A stretch of DNA of 64,000 nt, taken from NCBI RefSeq assembly GCF_000152625.1, contig NZ_CH724156.1, forward strand, positions 1,062,966-1,126,965, read 5' to 3'. A program made the position numbers and the translations under genes. How positions within the stretch are numbered: position 1 is the stretch's first letter; each line of letters begins with the position of its first letter. Under the pieces are notes generated by a model that saw only the letters and a list, made by a program, of their open reading frames with translations, was not told where the DNA came from and did not search any database. Below are positions 53,804 through 63,298 of this stretch, one piece after another. This stretch comes from Roseovarius nubinhibens ISM. Lineage in GTDB: Bacteria > Pseudomonadota > Alphaproteobacteria > Rhodobacterales > Rhodobacteraceae.

Positions 53804-54475
53804 ATGAAAATTCTGGTGGTCGAGGATGACAAGACAACCGGCGCCTATGTCGCAGGGGGGCTGCGCGAGGAAGGCCATGTGGTGGACCTGATCGAGAATG
53901 GCCGCGAGGCGCTCTTGCAGGCGAGCGGCACGGAATATGATGTGCTCATCATCGACCGGATGTTGCCGGGGCTCGATGGGATGGCGCTGGTCAAGACGCT
54001 CCGGGGCGCGAAGAACCACACGCCGGTCTTGTTTCTCACCTCGCTTGGCGGGGTCGACGACCGGATCGAAGGGCTCAACGCGGGGGGCGATGATTATCTC
54101 GTCAAACCCTTTGCCTTTGGCGAGCTGTCGGCGCGGGTGGCGGCCCTGGCGCGGCGGCCGCGCGCCACGCAGGAGGAAACGATCCTGCGCGCCGGTGATC
54201 TCGAGATGGATCTCATGCACCGCAAGGTGACGCGGGCCGGGCAGGTCATCGACCTGTTGCCCCGGGAATTCGCGCTGTTGGAACAGCTGTTGCGCCGCAA
54301 GGGCCGGGTGCAGACGCGCACCATGCTGCTCGAGGCGGTCTGGGACATCAGTTTTGATCCGCAGACCAATGTGGTCGAGACCCATATCAGCCGGCTGCGC
54401 GCCAAGGTCGACAAACCGTTCGAGACAGAGCTCATCGAGACGGTGCGCGGCTCTGGCTATCGGATCGCGGGCTGA
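53804..54475 (+). CDS. OmpR/PhoB-family response regulator
   Basis: The protein has 223 residues. The receiver domain has the acidic pair Asp8-Asp9, phospho-acceptor Asp51 (IIDRMLPGLDG) and Lys in LVKPF. The C-terminal winged helix covers about 125-223 (LLPREFALLEQLLRRKGRVQTRTMLLEAVW, VETHISRLRAKVDKPF). There are two adjacent ATGs (53801 and 53804); MKILVVEDD is the usual start. It is cotranscribed with the kinase, which starts 3 bases after its stop. It is the likely binder of the nearby GATTACA-type repeats. Confidence 0.95.
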   Translation: MKILVVEDDKTTGAYVAGGLREEGHVVDLIENGREALLQASGTEYDVLIIDRMLPGLDGMALVKTLRGAKNHTPVLFLTSLGGVDDRIEGLNAGGDDYLVKPFAFGELSARVAALARRPRATQEETILRAGDLEMDLMHRKVTRAGQVIDLLPREFALLEQLLRRKGRVQTRTMLLEAVWDISFDPQTNVVETHISRLRAKVDKPFETELIETVRGSGYRIAG

Positions 54476-54478
54476 GCC

Positions 54479-55888
54479 GTGACGCCTGCGCGCGGCATAT
54501 GGGCCTCGACGCCGCTGCGGCTCTCGCTGGCGATGGCGGCGCTTTTTGCGCTGGTCAGCCTGCTGAGCCTCGCCGCGACCTATGTGATCGTGCGCGACAA
54601 CACGCAAGAGGCGCTGCGCTCGACGCTGCAGCAGGAAATGGCGAGCTTTCGCGCCCTGCCCAACACCGCCGCAGTGATCACCTTTGTGCGCTCGCAATCG
54701 CGCACCGCCTCGCCGGAGGACCGCATCCTGAGCTATGTGCTGCCCGGCGGGCTGCATGTCGGGAACGCGGCGCTCGTCTCCAAGGGCGAGGGCTATGCGA
54801 TTGTCTCTTTCGATGACGAGGCGACCGAGGTCGAGGGCGAGTATTTCGCGCTGAGCGCCGCAGTCCATGGCGGGCAGATGATGATCGCGCTGAGCGCCGA
54901 GCCGCTCGAGGATATTCAGGAGGCCTTTCTCGCGGTATTCCTGTTCAGCCTGATCCCGACCACGCTGATCGTGATCGGAGCCGGTGTCTTGCTGGCGCGG
55001 CGCTCGGTCCGGCGGCTCGACCGGATCGACGCAACGCTCGACCGGCTCACCACCGGCGATTATGCCGCCCGCGTCGCGCCGATGGGCGGGCGGGCCGACG
55101 ACCTGTCGCGGATCGGCGACCGGATCGACACGATGGCGACGGCGCAGGAACAGCAGATTTCGGCGCTGAAACAGGTGTCGGCGGATATTGCCCATGACCT
55201 CAAGACGCCGATACAGCGGGTCTCGGTCCTGCTCAGCCAGCTGCGCCAGAAGACCAGCCTCTCGACCGATGCCTCCGAGCTTGTCGACCGCGCCCATGCC
55301 GAGACGGATGGCATCGTCAAAACCTTTCAGGCGCTGTTGCAGATCGCCCAGATCGAAGGCGGCGCGCCGCGCAAACGGTTCGACGAGGTCGATGTCGCGG
55401 CGCTCGCCCGGACCTTCTACGAGGTCTATGAGCCCACCGCCGATGACAGCGGCCATCACCTCGGCTGTGAGGTGCCCGCGACGCCGGTTCTGGTGCGCGG
55501 CGACAAATCGCTCTTGGGTCAGGTCTTTGCCAATCTGATTGAGAACGCGCTGCGCCATGCGCCGCCGGGCGCGGAAATCTCGATTTCGGTCACGCAGCTG
55601 GGGCGCAGGGTGCGCCTGGAGGTGAGCGACACCGGCCCCGGCATCCCGGAGGACGAGCGCGAGAATGTGCTGCGGCGGCTCTATCGGCTCGAGCGGAGCC
55701 GCACGACCCTGGGCAGCGGGCTGGGGCTGAGCCTCGTTGCGGCGATTGTGAAATTCCACGAGGGTGTGCTGCGGCTTGAGGACAATGCGCCGGGGCTCAG
55801 GGTGTCCATCACGCTGGCGGCGGCGGGGCGCACGGGCGGCAGCGCGCCCCGCGAGACATCCCCGGCGGTCCCACCCCGCGACGCCTAA
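54479..55888 (+). CDS. Sensor histidine kinase of the EnvZ/PhoQ type
   Basis: The protein has 469 residues and starts at GTG. There are two membrane helices (about 18-38 and 151-173) flanking a periplasmic sensor of about 110 residues, then a HAMP domain (about 174-225), the dimerisation/H-box DIAHDLKTPIQR (His239), N-box NLIENALRHAPP, and G boxes DTGPGIPEDE and GSGLGLSLV. The C-terminus ends in a Pro/Ala-rich tail. It probably senses envelope state, cations or misfolded protein and phosphorylates the response regulator encoded just before it. Confidence 0.94.
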   Translation: MTPARGIWASTPLRLSLAMAALFALVSLLSLAATYVIVRDNTQEALRSTLQQEMASFRALPNTAAVITFVRSQSRTASPEDRILSYVLPGGLHVGNAALVSKGEGYAIVSFDDEATEVEGEYFALSAAVHGGQMMIALSAEPLEDIQEAFLAVFLFSLIPTTLIVIGAGVLLARRSVRRLDRIDATLDRLTTGDYAARVAPMGGRADDLSRIGDRIDTMATAQEQQISALKQVSADIAHDLKTPIQRVSVLLSQLRQKTSLSTDASELVDRAHAETDGIVKTFQALLQIAQIEGGAPRKRFDEVDVAALARTFYEVYEPTADDSGHHLGCEVPATPVLVRGDKSLLGQVFANLIENALRHAPPGAEISISVTQLGRRVRLEVSDTGPGIPEDERENVLRRLYRLERSRTTLGSGLGLSLVAAIVKFHEGVLRLEDNAPGLRVSITLAAAGRTGGSAPRETSPAVPPRDA

Positions 55889-56093
55889 TATTCGGGCTTT
55901 CCGGCCTTGGCTTTTCGGGACTGCCGAAAACATCCGCCGGATCGTTGCAACTTGCCCAAGAACCGGGCTAGCCTGCCTAAACTATACGCAGTTCTGTCGC
56001 CATGGGGGCCGCTCGCGCCCTTCTCGGTCGAGCGCACTTGCACCTTGGGGCCTCGAACAGAGATGACCCGCGTAACTCCAGTTCAAAAAATCA

Positions 56094-56129
56094 GATCCAA
56101 CACCTGATCCAAAACCTGATCCAACAAGG
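56094..56129 (+). repeat. Three 12-bp tandem repeats in the gltI leader
   Basis: GATCCAACACCT, GATCCAAAACCT and GATCCAACAAGG are consecutive. The last contains the start of the ribosome binding site (AAGGGGA) of the gene at 56140. They could pair with or space elements of the leader mRNA. Confidence 0.8.
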
Positions 56130-56139
56130 GGACAACCAA

Positions 56140-57003
56140 ATGACAATCATCAAGAGTTTCATGGCGGCAGCCATCGCGGCGAGCCTTGCCGTTCCGGCCA
56201 TCGCGCAGAATGCGGGCGGTACGCTCGAGAAAATCGCGGCCTCGGGCGAGATCGTGCTCGGCCATCGCGAAAGCTCGGTGCCTTTCGCCTATCTCGATGA
56301 GAACCAAAAGCCCATCGGCTATTCCATCGACCTCTGCCACAAGATCGTCGAGGCCGTGTCGGCCGAGCTCGGCAAAGAGATTTCGATCAAATATGTGCCG
56401 GTCAACCCGAAGACCCGTATCGCGCTCATGGCGAATGGCACGATTGACCTCGAATGCGGCTCGACCACCAACAACCTGACCCGTCAGGAACAGGTCGAAT
56501 ACCTGCCCACCACCTTCATCACCGGCACCAAGCTTCTGGTGCGCAAGGATGGCGGCATCGCCACCATCGACGATCTCGACGGCAAGGCCGTGGCGCTGGC
56601 CCAAGGCACGACCAACGAGCGCGCGGTGAAGGCCGCGATCGAAGAGAAGGGCCTCGACGTCAAGATCCTGCCGGTGCGTGACCACGCCGAAGGCATGCTG
56701 TCGCTCGAGACCGACCGGGTCGACGCCTATTCGACCGACCACATCCTGCTCTTTGGTCTGATCTCCAAGTCGAAATCCCCCGATGATTTCGCCGTTGTCG
56801 GCGATTTCCTCTCCTTCGACCCCTATGCCCTCATGGTGCGCCGCGACGACAGCGCCTTTGAGCTTGTCGGCAAGAAGGCCCTCGCCGCGGTGTTCCGCTC
56901 GGGCGAGATCAACGACATCTATGCAAAATGGTTCGATCCCCTCGGCGTGGAACAGACCGACCTCCTGAAGGCGGCGTTCCAGCTCAACGCTCTGCCGGAA
57001 TAA
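56140..57003 (+). CDS. gltI: Glutamate/aspartate ABC transporter substrate-binding protein
   Basis: The protein has 287 residues. A signal peptide (MTIIKSFMAAAIAASLAVPAIAQ) precedes a SBP family-3 domain: GTLEKIAASGEIVLGHRESSVPFAYLDENQKPIGYSIDLC and the LECGSTTNN segment typical of GltI. It collects acidic amino acids in the periplasm. AAGGGGA precedes ATG 56140. It is the first gene of gltI-J-K-L; a terminator-like hairpin follows it. Confidence 0.93.
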   Translation: MTIIKSFMAAAIAASLAVPAIAQNAGGTLEKIAASGEIVLGHRESSVPFAYLDENQKPIGYSIDLCHKIVEAVSAELGKEISIKYVPVNPKTRIALMANGTIDLECGSTTNNLTRQEQVEYLPTTFITGTKLLVRKDGGIATIDDLDGKAVALAQGTTNERAVKAAIEEKGLDVKILPVRDHAEGMLSLETDRVDAYSTDHILLFGLISKSKSPDDFAVVGDFLSFDPYALMVRRDDSAFELVGKKALAAVFRSGEINDIYAKWFDPLGVEQTDLLKAAFQLNALPE

Positions 57004-57011
57004 CCTGATCT

Positions 57012-57037
57012 CCGGGGGCCCCAGGGCCCCCGGTTTT
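57012..57037 (+). terminator. Attenuating hairpin between gltI and gltJ
   Basis: CCGGGGGCC and GGCCCCCGG pair around a small loop and are followed by TTTT. It lies 9 bases after the gltI stop. Partial termination here would raise the binding protein over the membrane parts, as with aapJ. Confidence 0.75.
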
Positions 57038-57053
57038 ACCTGGGACAGTCTCT

Positions 57054-57770
57054 ATGGATTATAATTGGAACTGGGGTGTGCTCTTTGAAGAGCAATACCT
57101 CAGCTGGCTCATCTCCGGTGTCGGCTGGACCTTTTCGGTCGCGCTGAGCGCCTGGGTTCTGGCGCTGCTGGTCGGGGTTCTCATCGGTGTGGGCCGGACC
57201 CTGCCGAACCGCCCCATCGCCTTTCTCTGCACCACCTATGTCGAGATCTTCCGCAACGTGCCGCTGCTCGTGCAGCTGTTCCTGTGGTATTTCGTCGTGC
57301 CCGAAATCGTGCCGCAAGACATGGGCCGCTGGATGAAGCGCGACATGCCGAACCCCGAGTTCGTGACCGCCGTCATCGGGCTTGGCCTCTATACCGCGAG
57401 CCGGGTGGCCGAACAGGTGCGCGCCGGGATCAACGCGGTGGGCAAGGGTCTCGTCGCCGCCTCCTATGCCAACGGGTTTTCCACCGCGCAGACCTATCGC
57501 TATGTGCTGCTGCCAATTTCCTTCCGGCTCATCGTGCCGCCGATGACCTCGGAGTTTCTCACGATCTTCAAGAACTCGTCGCTGGCGCTGACCATCGGGC
57601 TGCTCGAACTCACGGCGCAGAGCCAACAGATCGCCGAATACACCTTCCAAGGCTTTGAGGCCTATACCGCCGCGACGATCATCTATGTGGTCATCGCCCT
57701 GATGGCGACGGTGATTGCGCAGATGCTCGAAAAATACACCCAGATTCCGGGCTTCGTGGGAAAGGCATGA
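57054..57770 (+). CDS. gltJ: Glutamate/aspartate ABC transporter permease GltJ
   Basis: The protein has 238 residues. DYNWNWGVLF near the N-terminus mirrors E. coli GltJ. EIFRNVPLLVQLFLWYFVVPE, the EAA loop EQVRAGINAVGKGLVAASYANGFS and VPPMTSEFLTIFKNSSLALTIGL are typical. It forms the channel with GltK. The next gene starts 3 bases after its stop. Confidence 0.94.
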   Translation: MDYNWNWGVLFEEQYLSWLISGVGWTFSVALSAWVLALLVGVLIGVGRTLPNRPIAFLCTTYVEIFRNVPLLVQLFLWYFVVPEIVPQDMGRWMKRDMPNPEFVTAVIGLGLYTASRVAEQVRAGINAVGKGLVAASYANGFSTAQTYRYVLLPISFRLIVPPMTSEFLTIFKNSSLALTIGLLELTAQSQQIAEYTFQGFEAYTAATIIYVVIALMATVIAQMLEKYTQIPGFVGKA

Positions 57771-57773
57771 CCG

Positions 57774-58430
57774 ATGGGTGATTTTGACTTTTCCGTTATT
57801 GCAGACAACCTGCCGTTCCTCTGGCAAGGGCTGCAGCTGTCGCTCTGGCTGACGCTTCTGGCGATCATCGGCGGCATCGTTCTCGGCACGCTTCTGGCGC
57901 TGATGCGGCTCTCGGGCCTGTGGTGGCTGGCGCTGCCGGCGGCGGGCTATGTGAACCTGATCCGGTCGGTGCCGCTGATCCTCGTGATCTTCTGGTTCTA
58001 CTTCCTCGTGCCGCTGGCGCTCGGTCGGCCGATTGGCGGGTTCTACTCGGCGCTCATCGCCTTTGTCATGTTCGAGGCGGCCTATTATTCCGAGATCATC
58101 CGCGCCGGCATTCAGTCGATCCGGCAGGGGCAGGTCCATGCGGCGCAGGCCGTCGGGCTCAGCTATTGGCAGACCCAGCGCTATGTCGTGCTGCCACAGG
58201 CGTTCCGCAACATGATCCCGATCCTCGTCACCCAAGGCATCATCCTGTTTCAGGACACCAGCCTTGTCTTTGTCGTATCGCTGCGTGACTTCATGACGGC
58301 CTCGTCGATCGTCGCACGCACCGAGGGCCGTCTGGTCGAGATGTATATCTTTGCCGCCCTCGTCTACTTCGTCATCTGCTTCGCTGGATCGCTCTTTGTC
58401 CGGCGCCTCAAAAAGGCCTCTACCGCATGA
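57774..58430 (+). CDS. gltK: Glutamate/aspartate ABC transporter permease GltK
   Basis: The protein has 218 residues. It has [21 protein letters not shown], the EAA loop [27 protein letters not shown] and [25 protein letters not shown]. It is coupled to gltL by a four-base overlap. Confidence 0.94.
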   Translation: MGDFDFSVIADNLPFLWQGLQLSLWLTLLAIIGGIVLGTLLALMRLSGLWWLALPAAGYVNLIRSVPLILVIFWFYFLVPLALGRPIGGFYSALIAFVMFEAAYYSEIIRAGIQSIRQGQVHAAQAVGLSYWQTQRYVVLPQAFRNMIPILVTQGIILFQDTSLVFVVSLRDFMTASSIVARTEGRLVEMYIFAALVYFVICFAGSLFVRRLKKASTA

Positions 58431-59155
58431 TCACTCTGGAAAATGTCTCGAAATGGTATGGTGAGTTCCGCGTTCTCACCGACTGTAGCACCAAGGTGGA
58501 CAAGGGCGAGGTCGTCGTGGTCTGTGGCCCGTCGGGATCCGGGAAATCGACGCTGATCAAATGCGTCAACGGTCTCGAACCCGTGCAAGAGGGCAAGATC
58601 ATGGTCGAGGACGCCGAGGTCACCGCCCGGCGCACCAACCTGACCAAGCTGCGGTCGCGCATCGGCATGGTGTTCCAGCATTTCGAGCTCTACCCGCATA
58701 TGTCGGTGCGCGAGAACCTGTGCCTTGGCCAGCAAAAGGTGCTGGGCCGGTCGCGCGACGAGGCCAATGCCAAGGCCGAGGCGCTGATCGACCGGGTCGG
58801 GCTCAAGCCGCATATCGACAAGTTCCCCGGTCAGCTCTCGGGCGGGCAGCAGCAGCGGGTCGCGATCAGCCGGGCGCTGGCGATGGACCCGATTGCGATG
58901 CTGTTCGACGAGCCGACCTCGGCGCTCGATCCCGAGATGATCAACGAGGTGCTCGACGTGATGGTCGAGCTGGCGCAGGAGGGCATGACGATGATGGTGG
59001 TGACCCATGAGATGGGTTTTGCCCGCAAAGTGGCCGACCGCGTCGTGTTCATGGATGCCGGCGCCATCGTCGAGGATCGCGAAACCGAGGCGTTTTTCGG
59101 CAATCCCGAGAGCGAGCGCGCGCAGGATTTCCTGTCGAAGATCCTCAACCACTGA
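58427..59155 (+). CDS. gltL: Glutamate/aspartate ABC transporter ATP-binding protein GltL
   Basis: The protein has 242 residues. It has Walker A ([19 protein letters not shown]), signature [16 protein letters not shown], Walker B ([12 protein letters not shown]) and [15 protein letters not shown]. It closes the gltIJKL operon, and a strong terminator follows at 59185. Confidence 0.95.
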   Translation: MITLENVSKWYGEFRVLTDCSTKVDKGEVVVVCGPSGSGKSTLIKCVNGLEPVQEGKIMVEDAEVTARRTNLTKLRSRIGMVFQHFELYPHMSVRENLCLGQQKVLGRSRDEANAKAEALIDRVGLKPHIDKFPGQLSGGQQQRVAISRALAMDPIAMLFDEPTSALDPEMINEVLDVMVELAQEGMTMMVVTHEMGFARKVADRVVFMDAGAIVEDRETEAFFGNPESERAQDFLSKILNH

Positions 59156-59184
59156 TCCCGGCGGTCAGCTCTGGTCTGAAATCG

Positions 59185-59214
59185 CCCCCGGTCCCACTCA
59201 GGGCCGGGGGTTTT
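59185..59214 (+). terminator. Terminator of the gltIJKL operon
   Basis: CCCCCGG and CCGGGGG form a 7-bp stem around a 12-base loop, followed directly by TTTTCG. It begins 30 bases after the gltL stop and lies ahead of the convergent kinase gene. Confidence 0.85.
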
Positions 59215-59229
59215 CGTTGGGCCTGTCCC

Positions 59230-61569
59230 TCAGGGGCCGGGGTAATGACCTGTTGGGCTGTCCAGCGTCTCGAGCGGGATGGTGAGCGTGATCACCACGC
59301 CATCCTCTTGCCAGTCGTAATCGATCGTCCCGTTGAGCTGCCCGGTGGTGGTCGATGTGACGAGACGGCTGCCAAAGCCCTGCGCGGTCGGCTCGCTCAA
59401 CCGGCCTTCGGCGATGCGTTCCTTCCAGCACAGAACCAGCTGATCTGACTGCTCCTCCCAGGTGACATCGAGCGTGCCGCCCGGCGCAGCAAGCGAGCCG
59501 TATTTGACGGTGTTTGTCGCCAGCTCGTGAAAGACCAGCGCGAGGCTGGTGCTGGCCTCGACCGGCAGGTAGAGCTCGGGCCCCGACAGCGCCACCTGAT
59601 CCGAGCGGCCACAATCGAGATGCGGGCGCAGAATCTCGGTCAGCAGCGACGAGAGCCGCGCCTCGGCATGGTGATATTCGCGCCCCAGCGCCGCGCGGAT
59701 GAGATCATGCGCCTTGGCCAGCGCCGAGAACCGGCCCTTGAGCTTGTCGGCCATCTCAGAGGGCGTTTCGGCGTTGCGGGCGGTCATCGAAACCATGCCG
59801 GAGGCGACGGAGAAGAGGTTTTTGACCCGGTGATCCATCTCGCGCAGCAACAGGTCGCGGGCCTCTTCGGCGCGGATCTGTGCCGAAATGTCCCGCGAAA
59901 GGCAGACGATCCGTTCGGTCGTGCCCTCGGCCCCGAGCACCGGCGTCACCACCACATCCCACCATTTCGGCGTGCCCTTGTCGGTGGGCCGGAACGAGGA
60001 AAACCGCGCGCCATGGCCGTTCTGCGCCTGTTCGAGCGCGTCGCGCACAAGGCTATGGCTCTCCTTCGGCCAATGCGACAGCCAGTGCCGCCCGACCACG
60101 GTGGTTTCGTCATCAATCTCGAGCTGCACCCGCGCCGTCGAATTGAGAAAGCGGACATGACCGCCAAGGTCGAGCACCTTGATGCAATCGCCGCTCGAAT
60201 CGATGATACTGCGGTTGAACTCTTCGCTCTCGCGCAGGGCGATTTCATTCTTCTGCCGCTGTTCGATCTCGCGGGTCAGCGCCGCCGCCTGTGCCGCCAG
60301 TTTTTGCTCGGCGAGCTTTTGGTCGTGAATGTCGGTGCAGCTTCCGTACCAGCGGATGATCTGGCCATCCTCATCGCGCAGGCACTGGGCGCGGCCAATG
60401 ACCCAGCGGTATTCGCCGCTGCGGTGGCGCAGCCGGTATTCGATCTCATAGGGATCGCCGGTGGCGAGGCTCTTGCCCCAGACCTCAAACGCGCGGGCGC
60501 GGTCGTCGGGATGGAACATGCCATTCCACGCCTCGCCATCGGTCGAGCCGCGCGGCACGCCGGTATATTCATACCAGCGGTCATTGTAGAAATCGTGATA
60601 GCCATCGGGCCGCGTCGACCAGATCATCTGATCGATGGAATTGACGATGGCCTGATAGCGTTCTTCGCTGAGCCGCAGCGCCTGTTCGGCATGGACCGCG
60701 TCGGTGACATCGGTGGCCTGCATGAAAATGCCGCTCACCTCGCCATTTTCTTCAAAGAGCGGCTGATAGATGAAATCGACCAGATGTTCTTCGGGCGTGT
60801 CACCCCGGTTGAGCGTCACCGGCACCGCCTTGCCGACATAGGCCTCGCCCGAGCGATAAACATCGTCGAGCAGATCGACAAAGCCCTGCGCCACCACCTC
60901 GGGCACGGCTTCGACCACGGTCTGCCCGATGACATTCTCCCGCCCCACGAGCCGGTCATAGGCTGGGTTGGTGAGCTCAAACACATGCTCCGGTCCGCGG
61001 GTCATGGCGATGGCGGCAGGGGCCTGCTGGAACATCTGGCCCAGCCGCGCGATCTCGGCCGTGGCGCGGCGACGCGCCATGACGATCTCGGTCGTCTCAT
61101 TGCCTTGGTTGAAGACCCCGACAACGCGGCCCTCCTCGTCCCAGATCGGGGTAAAGCTGTAGTTCCAATAGGTCTCGCGCGCCTTGCCGCCCCGCACCAT
61201 CGGCAGCATCTGGTCAAAGGTCGAAAACCCCTCGCCGGTCTCCAGCACCCGTTCGAACTGTGGTCCAACCACCTCCCAGATGTCCTGCCAGACCTCTTTG
61301 CCCGGACGGCCCAGCGCGCCGGGGTGACGCTCGGCCGGGATCGGCGCCCAGGCGTCATTATACAGAAGGTGCAGCTCTGGCCCCCAGTAGATCGCCGTCG
61401 GAAAGCTCGAATAGAGGCAGATCGACAAGGCCGACCGCAAGGGCTGCGGCCAGGTCTCTATCGGGCCCAGAGGCGAGCTTGTCCAATCAAAGTCGCGGAT
61501 GCGCGACGCCATCTCGCCCGTGGTGGGCAAGAAATACGCGTCCCGGGCCCGATGCGCGTTGCCGCTCAT
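59230..61569 (-). CDS. Multi-PAS HWE-family sensor histidine kinase
   Basis: The protein has 779 residues and no membrane helix, so it should be cytoplasmic. Several PAS domains cover about 15-560, including FDWTSSPLGPIETWPQPLRSAL, WSTRPDGYHDFYNDRWYEYTG with a PAC motif, and FNRSIIDSSGDCIKVLDLGGHVRFLN. The kinase domain has His580 (MDHRVKNLFSVASGMVSMTAR), the HWE-specific His681 and Asn686 in FHELATNTVKYGSL, and WKE (715-717). HWE kinases often serve light or general stress signalling. The ATG at 61569 is chosen by homology; the frame is open upstream. No response-regulator gene is adjacent. Confidence 0.9.
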   Translation of the reverse strand: MSGNAHRARDAYFLPTTGEMASRIRDFDWTSSPLGPIETWPQPLRSALSICLYSSFPTAIYWGPELHLLYNDAWAPIPAERHPGALGRPGKEVWQDIWEVVGPQFERVLETGEGFSTFDQMLPMVRGGKARETYWNYSFTPIWDEEGRVVGVFNQGNETTEIVMARRRATAEIARLGQMFQQAPAAIAMTRGPEHVFELTNPAYDRLVGRENVIGQTVVEAVPEVVAQGFVDLLDDVYRSGEAYVGKAVPVTLNRGDTPEEHLVDFIYQPLFEENGEVSGIFMQATDVTDAVHAEQALRLSEERYQAIVNSIDQMIWSTRPDGYHDFYNDRWYEYTGVPRGSTDGEAWNGMFHPDDRARAFEVWGKSLATGDPYEIEYRLRHRSGEYRWVIGRAQCLRDEDGQIIRWYGSCTDIHDQKLAEQKLAAQAAALTREIEQRQKNEIALRESEEFNRSIIDSSGDCIKVLDLGGHVRFLNSTARVQLEIDDETTVVGRHWLSHWPKESHSLVRDALEQAQNGHGARFSSFRPTDKGTPKWWDVVVTPVLGAEGTTERIVCLSRDISAQIRAEEARDLLLREMDHRVKNLFSVASGMVSMTARNAETPSEMADKLKGRFSALAKAHDLIRAALGREYHHAEARLSSLLTEILRPHLDCGRSDQVALSGPELYLPVEASTSLALVFHELATNTVKYGSLAAPGGTLDVTWEEQSDQLVLCWKERIAEGRLSEPTAQGFGSRLVTSTTTGQLNGTIDYDWQEDGVVITLTIPLETLDSPTGHYPGP

Positions 61570-62040
61570 ATCTCGGACAGTTCGGGGATCAGCGGGCCTT
61601 GGCCCAGCCTCGCGGCGCGTCGATACTCTGGTGTCAACTCTGGCCCTCGTTGGGTTGGACAGGATGGGATCGAACTGCCCCCACTGCCCACCGTGCCGAG
61701 CCTCGCTCTGCGCAGGGGGAGGATCGCGGGAACAGGTGCCAAACCAGGCAAACCGAGGACAAGAACATGGGTGCGACGTCACCAAACACATGCAATCGAA
61801 GGGGGGCCAACGATCAGCCTGCACACCCGAACCACGCCACGAACGGGAAGCTACCAAGCGCCCCTCGGTGACACGTCACACTGCGACAATCTAGCTGGGT
61901 TCGCTGCGTAATCAAGCGCCACTGTGCCGCTTCGGCGGAATCTTGGACGCCAGACGGACGGGCCACGTGACACTCCGACCGTGACCTTGGCGAGCGACCG
62001 CGTTACAGATTGGGGCAACACATGTTTTTCGGGGTTTTCC
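61570..62040. other. Intergenic stretch without a recognised gene
   Basis: These 471 bases separate the divergent HWE kinase and BenE genes and must hold both promoters. Reading frames here are open on both strands, but none has a ribosome binding site or a recognisable product. I see no clear RNA structure or repeat. Confidence 0.5.
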
Positions 62041-63183
62041 ATGCGCGTATCCGTTGTTCTCTCAGCCTTGGTGGCGGTTCTCGTGGGGTTTGGCGGATCG
62101 GTGGCCATCGTGCTCGCAGGGGCGGATGCGCTGGGGGCCACGGCCGCGGAAAAGGCCACATGGATCAGCGTGCTTTGCCTGTCGATGCTGGTGACCAGCG
62201 GCTATCTGTCGATGCGGCACCGGCTGCCGATCATCACCGCCTGGTCCACCCCCGGCGCGGCGCTTCTGGCCGGCACCGCGGGCGTCGGCATGGGCGAGGC
62301 CACGGGGGCGTTTTTGCTGGCAGGCGCGCTCTTGGTGCTCACCGGGCTGATCCCGGCGCTCGAACGGCTCATCGCGCGCATCCCCGGCGAGGTGGCCTCG
62401 GCCATGCTGGCGGGGGTGCTCTTTGCCTTTGTCGCCGACGCCTTTCGCGCCGTGGCCGGGGCCGAGGCGCTGGTGCTGCCGCTCTTGGCGCTTTTCTTCG
62501 TGGTGCGGCTCTGGTCGCCGATCTGGGCAGTGATCGCGGTGCTGGTGGCGGGCGTGGCGCTCGCCATGGGGCTTGGCCTCGCCACACCGGACTGGCAGGG
62601 CGGGTTCGCCGAGTTCGCGCCGATCCGGCCGATCTTTGAGCCTGGCACGCTGTTGGGCGTCGGCCTGCCTCTTTACCTCGTGACCATGGCTTCGCAGAAC
62701 CTGCCGGGTTTTGCGGTGCTGCGCTCGGCCGGCTATCCGGTGCCGGGGCGGTCGATCCTGACGGTGACCGGCCTCGCCTCGGTGGCGAGCGCGGTCTTTG
62801 GCGCCCATAGCACCAATCTCGCAGCGATCACCGCCTCGATCTGCACCGGTGAGGATGTCCATCCCGACCCCGCGAAACGCTGGCTCACCGGGCCGGTCTA
62901 TGCGCTGGGCTATGGCGCGATCGCGCTGGTCGCCATGTCGCTGGTGCTGCTGTTTGCGAGCTTTCCGCCGGCGCTCATCGCCGTGGTGGCGGGCACCGCC
63001 CTGCTCGCGCCCTTCACCGGATCGCTGAGCGCCGCGCTCGGCAGTGGCCACCATCTCACCCCGGCCATCGTGACCTTTGTGGTGACCGCCTCGGGGCTCA
63101 GCCTCGCGGGCATCGGCGCGGCCTTCTGGGGGCTGGCGGCGGGGCTCGCGCTGGTGGCTCTCGACAGCTGGAAGTCGCGCTGA
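62041..63183 (+). CDS. benE: BenE-family benzoate/H+ symporter-like transporter
   Basis: The protein has 380 residues and about 12 hydrophobic segments. GGSVAIVLAGADALGATAAEKATW and the ITAWSTPGAALLAGTAG segment are characteristic of BenE, followed by VASAVFGAHSTNLAAITASICTGEDVHPDPAKRW. The family imports benzoate or similar small aromatic acids with protons. No aromatic degradation genes are adjacent, so the substrate is uncertain. The ATG at 62041 matches the family N-terminus; the preceding frame is open but has no good start. Confidence 0.9.
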   Translation: MRVSVVLSALVAVLVGFGGSVAIVLAGADALGATAAEKATWISVLCLSMLVTSGYLSMRHRLPIITAWSTPGAALLAGTAGVGMGEATGAFLLAGALLVLTGLIPALERLIARIPGEVASAMLAGVLFAFVADAFRAVAGAEALVLPLLALFFVVRLWSPIWAVIAVLVAGVALAMGLGLATPDWQGGFAEFAPIRPIFEPGTLLGVGLPLYLVTMASQNLPGFAVLRSAGYPVPGRSILTVTGLASVASAVFGAHSTNLAAITASICTGEDVHPDPAKRWLTGPVYALGYGAIALVAMSLVLLFASFPPALIAVVAGTALLAPFTGSLSAALGSGHHLTPAIVTFVVTASGLSLAGIGAAFWGLAAGLALVALDSWKSR

Positions 63184-63298
63184 CACCCCAATGCGCCAAG
63201 ACTCTGCTTGCGCCGCGCCCTTTGCCCCCATATTACGGCCCCTGATTTTGACCGCCGTGGACGCCTCCACGGCCCAATGCAATGGATGAGGACGAACA

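Noticed and set aside
53282..55933. 883-codon open frame on the minus strand across the PepSY, response-regulator and kinase genes
   Set aside because: It is antisense to three well-supported genes, has an Arg/His-rich composition with no recognisable motif and no ribosome binding site. GC-rich codon use keeps the opposite strand open.
59527..61911. 794-codon open frame opposite the HWE kinase
   Set aside because: It is fully antisense to a protein with clear PAS and kinase motifs and has no homology signals of its own.
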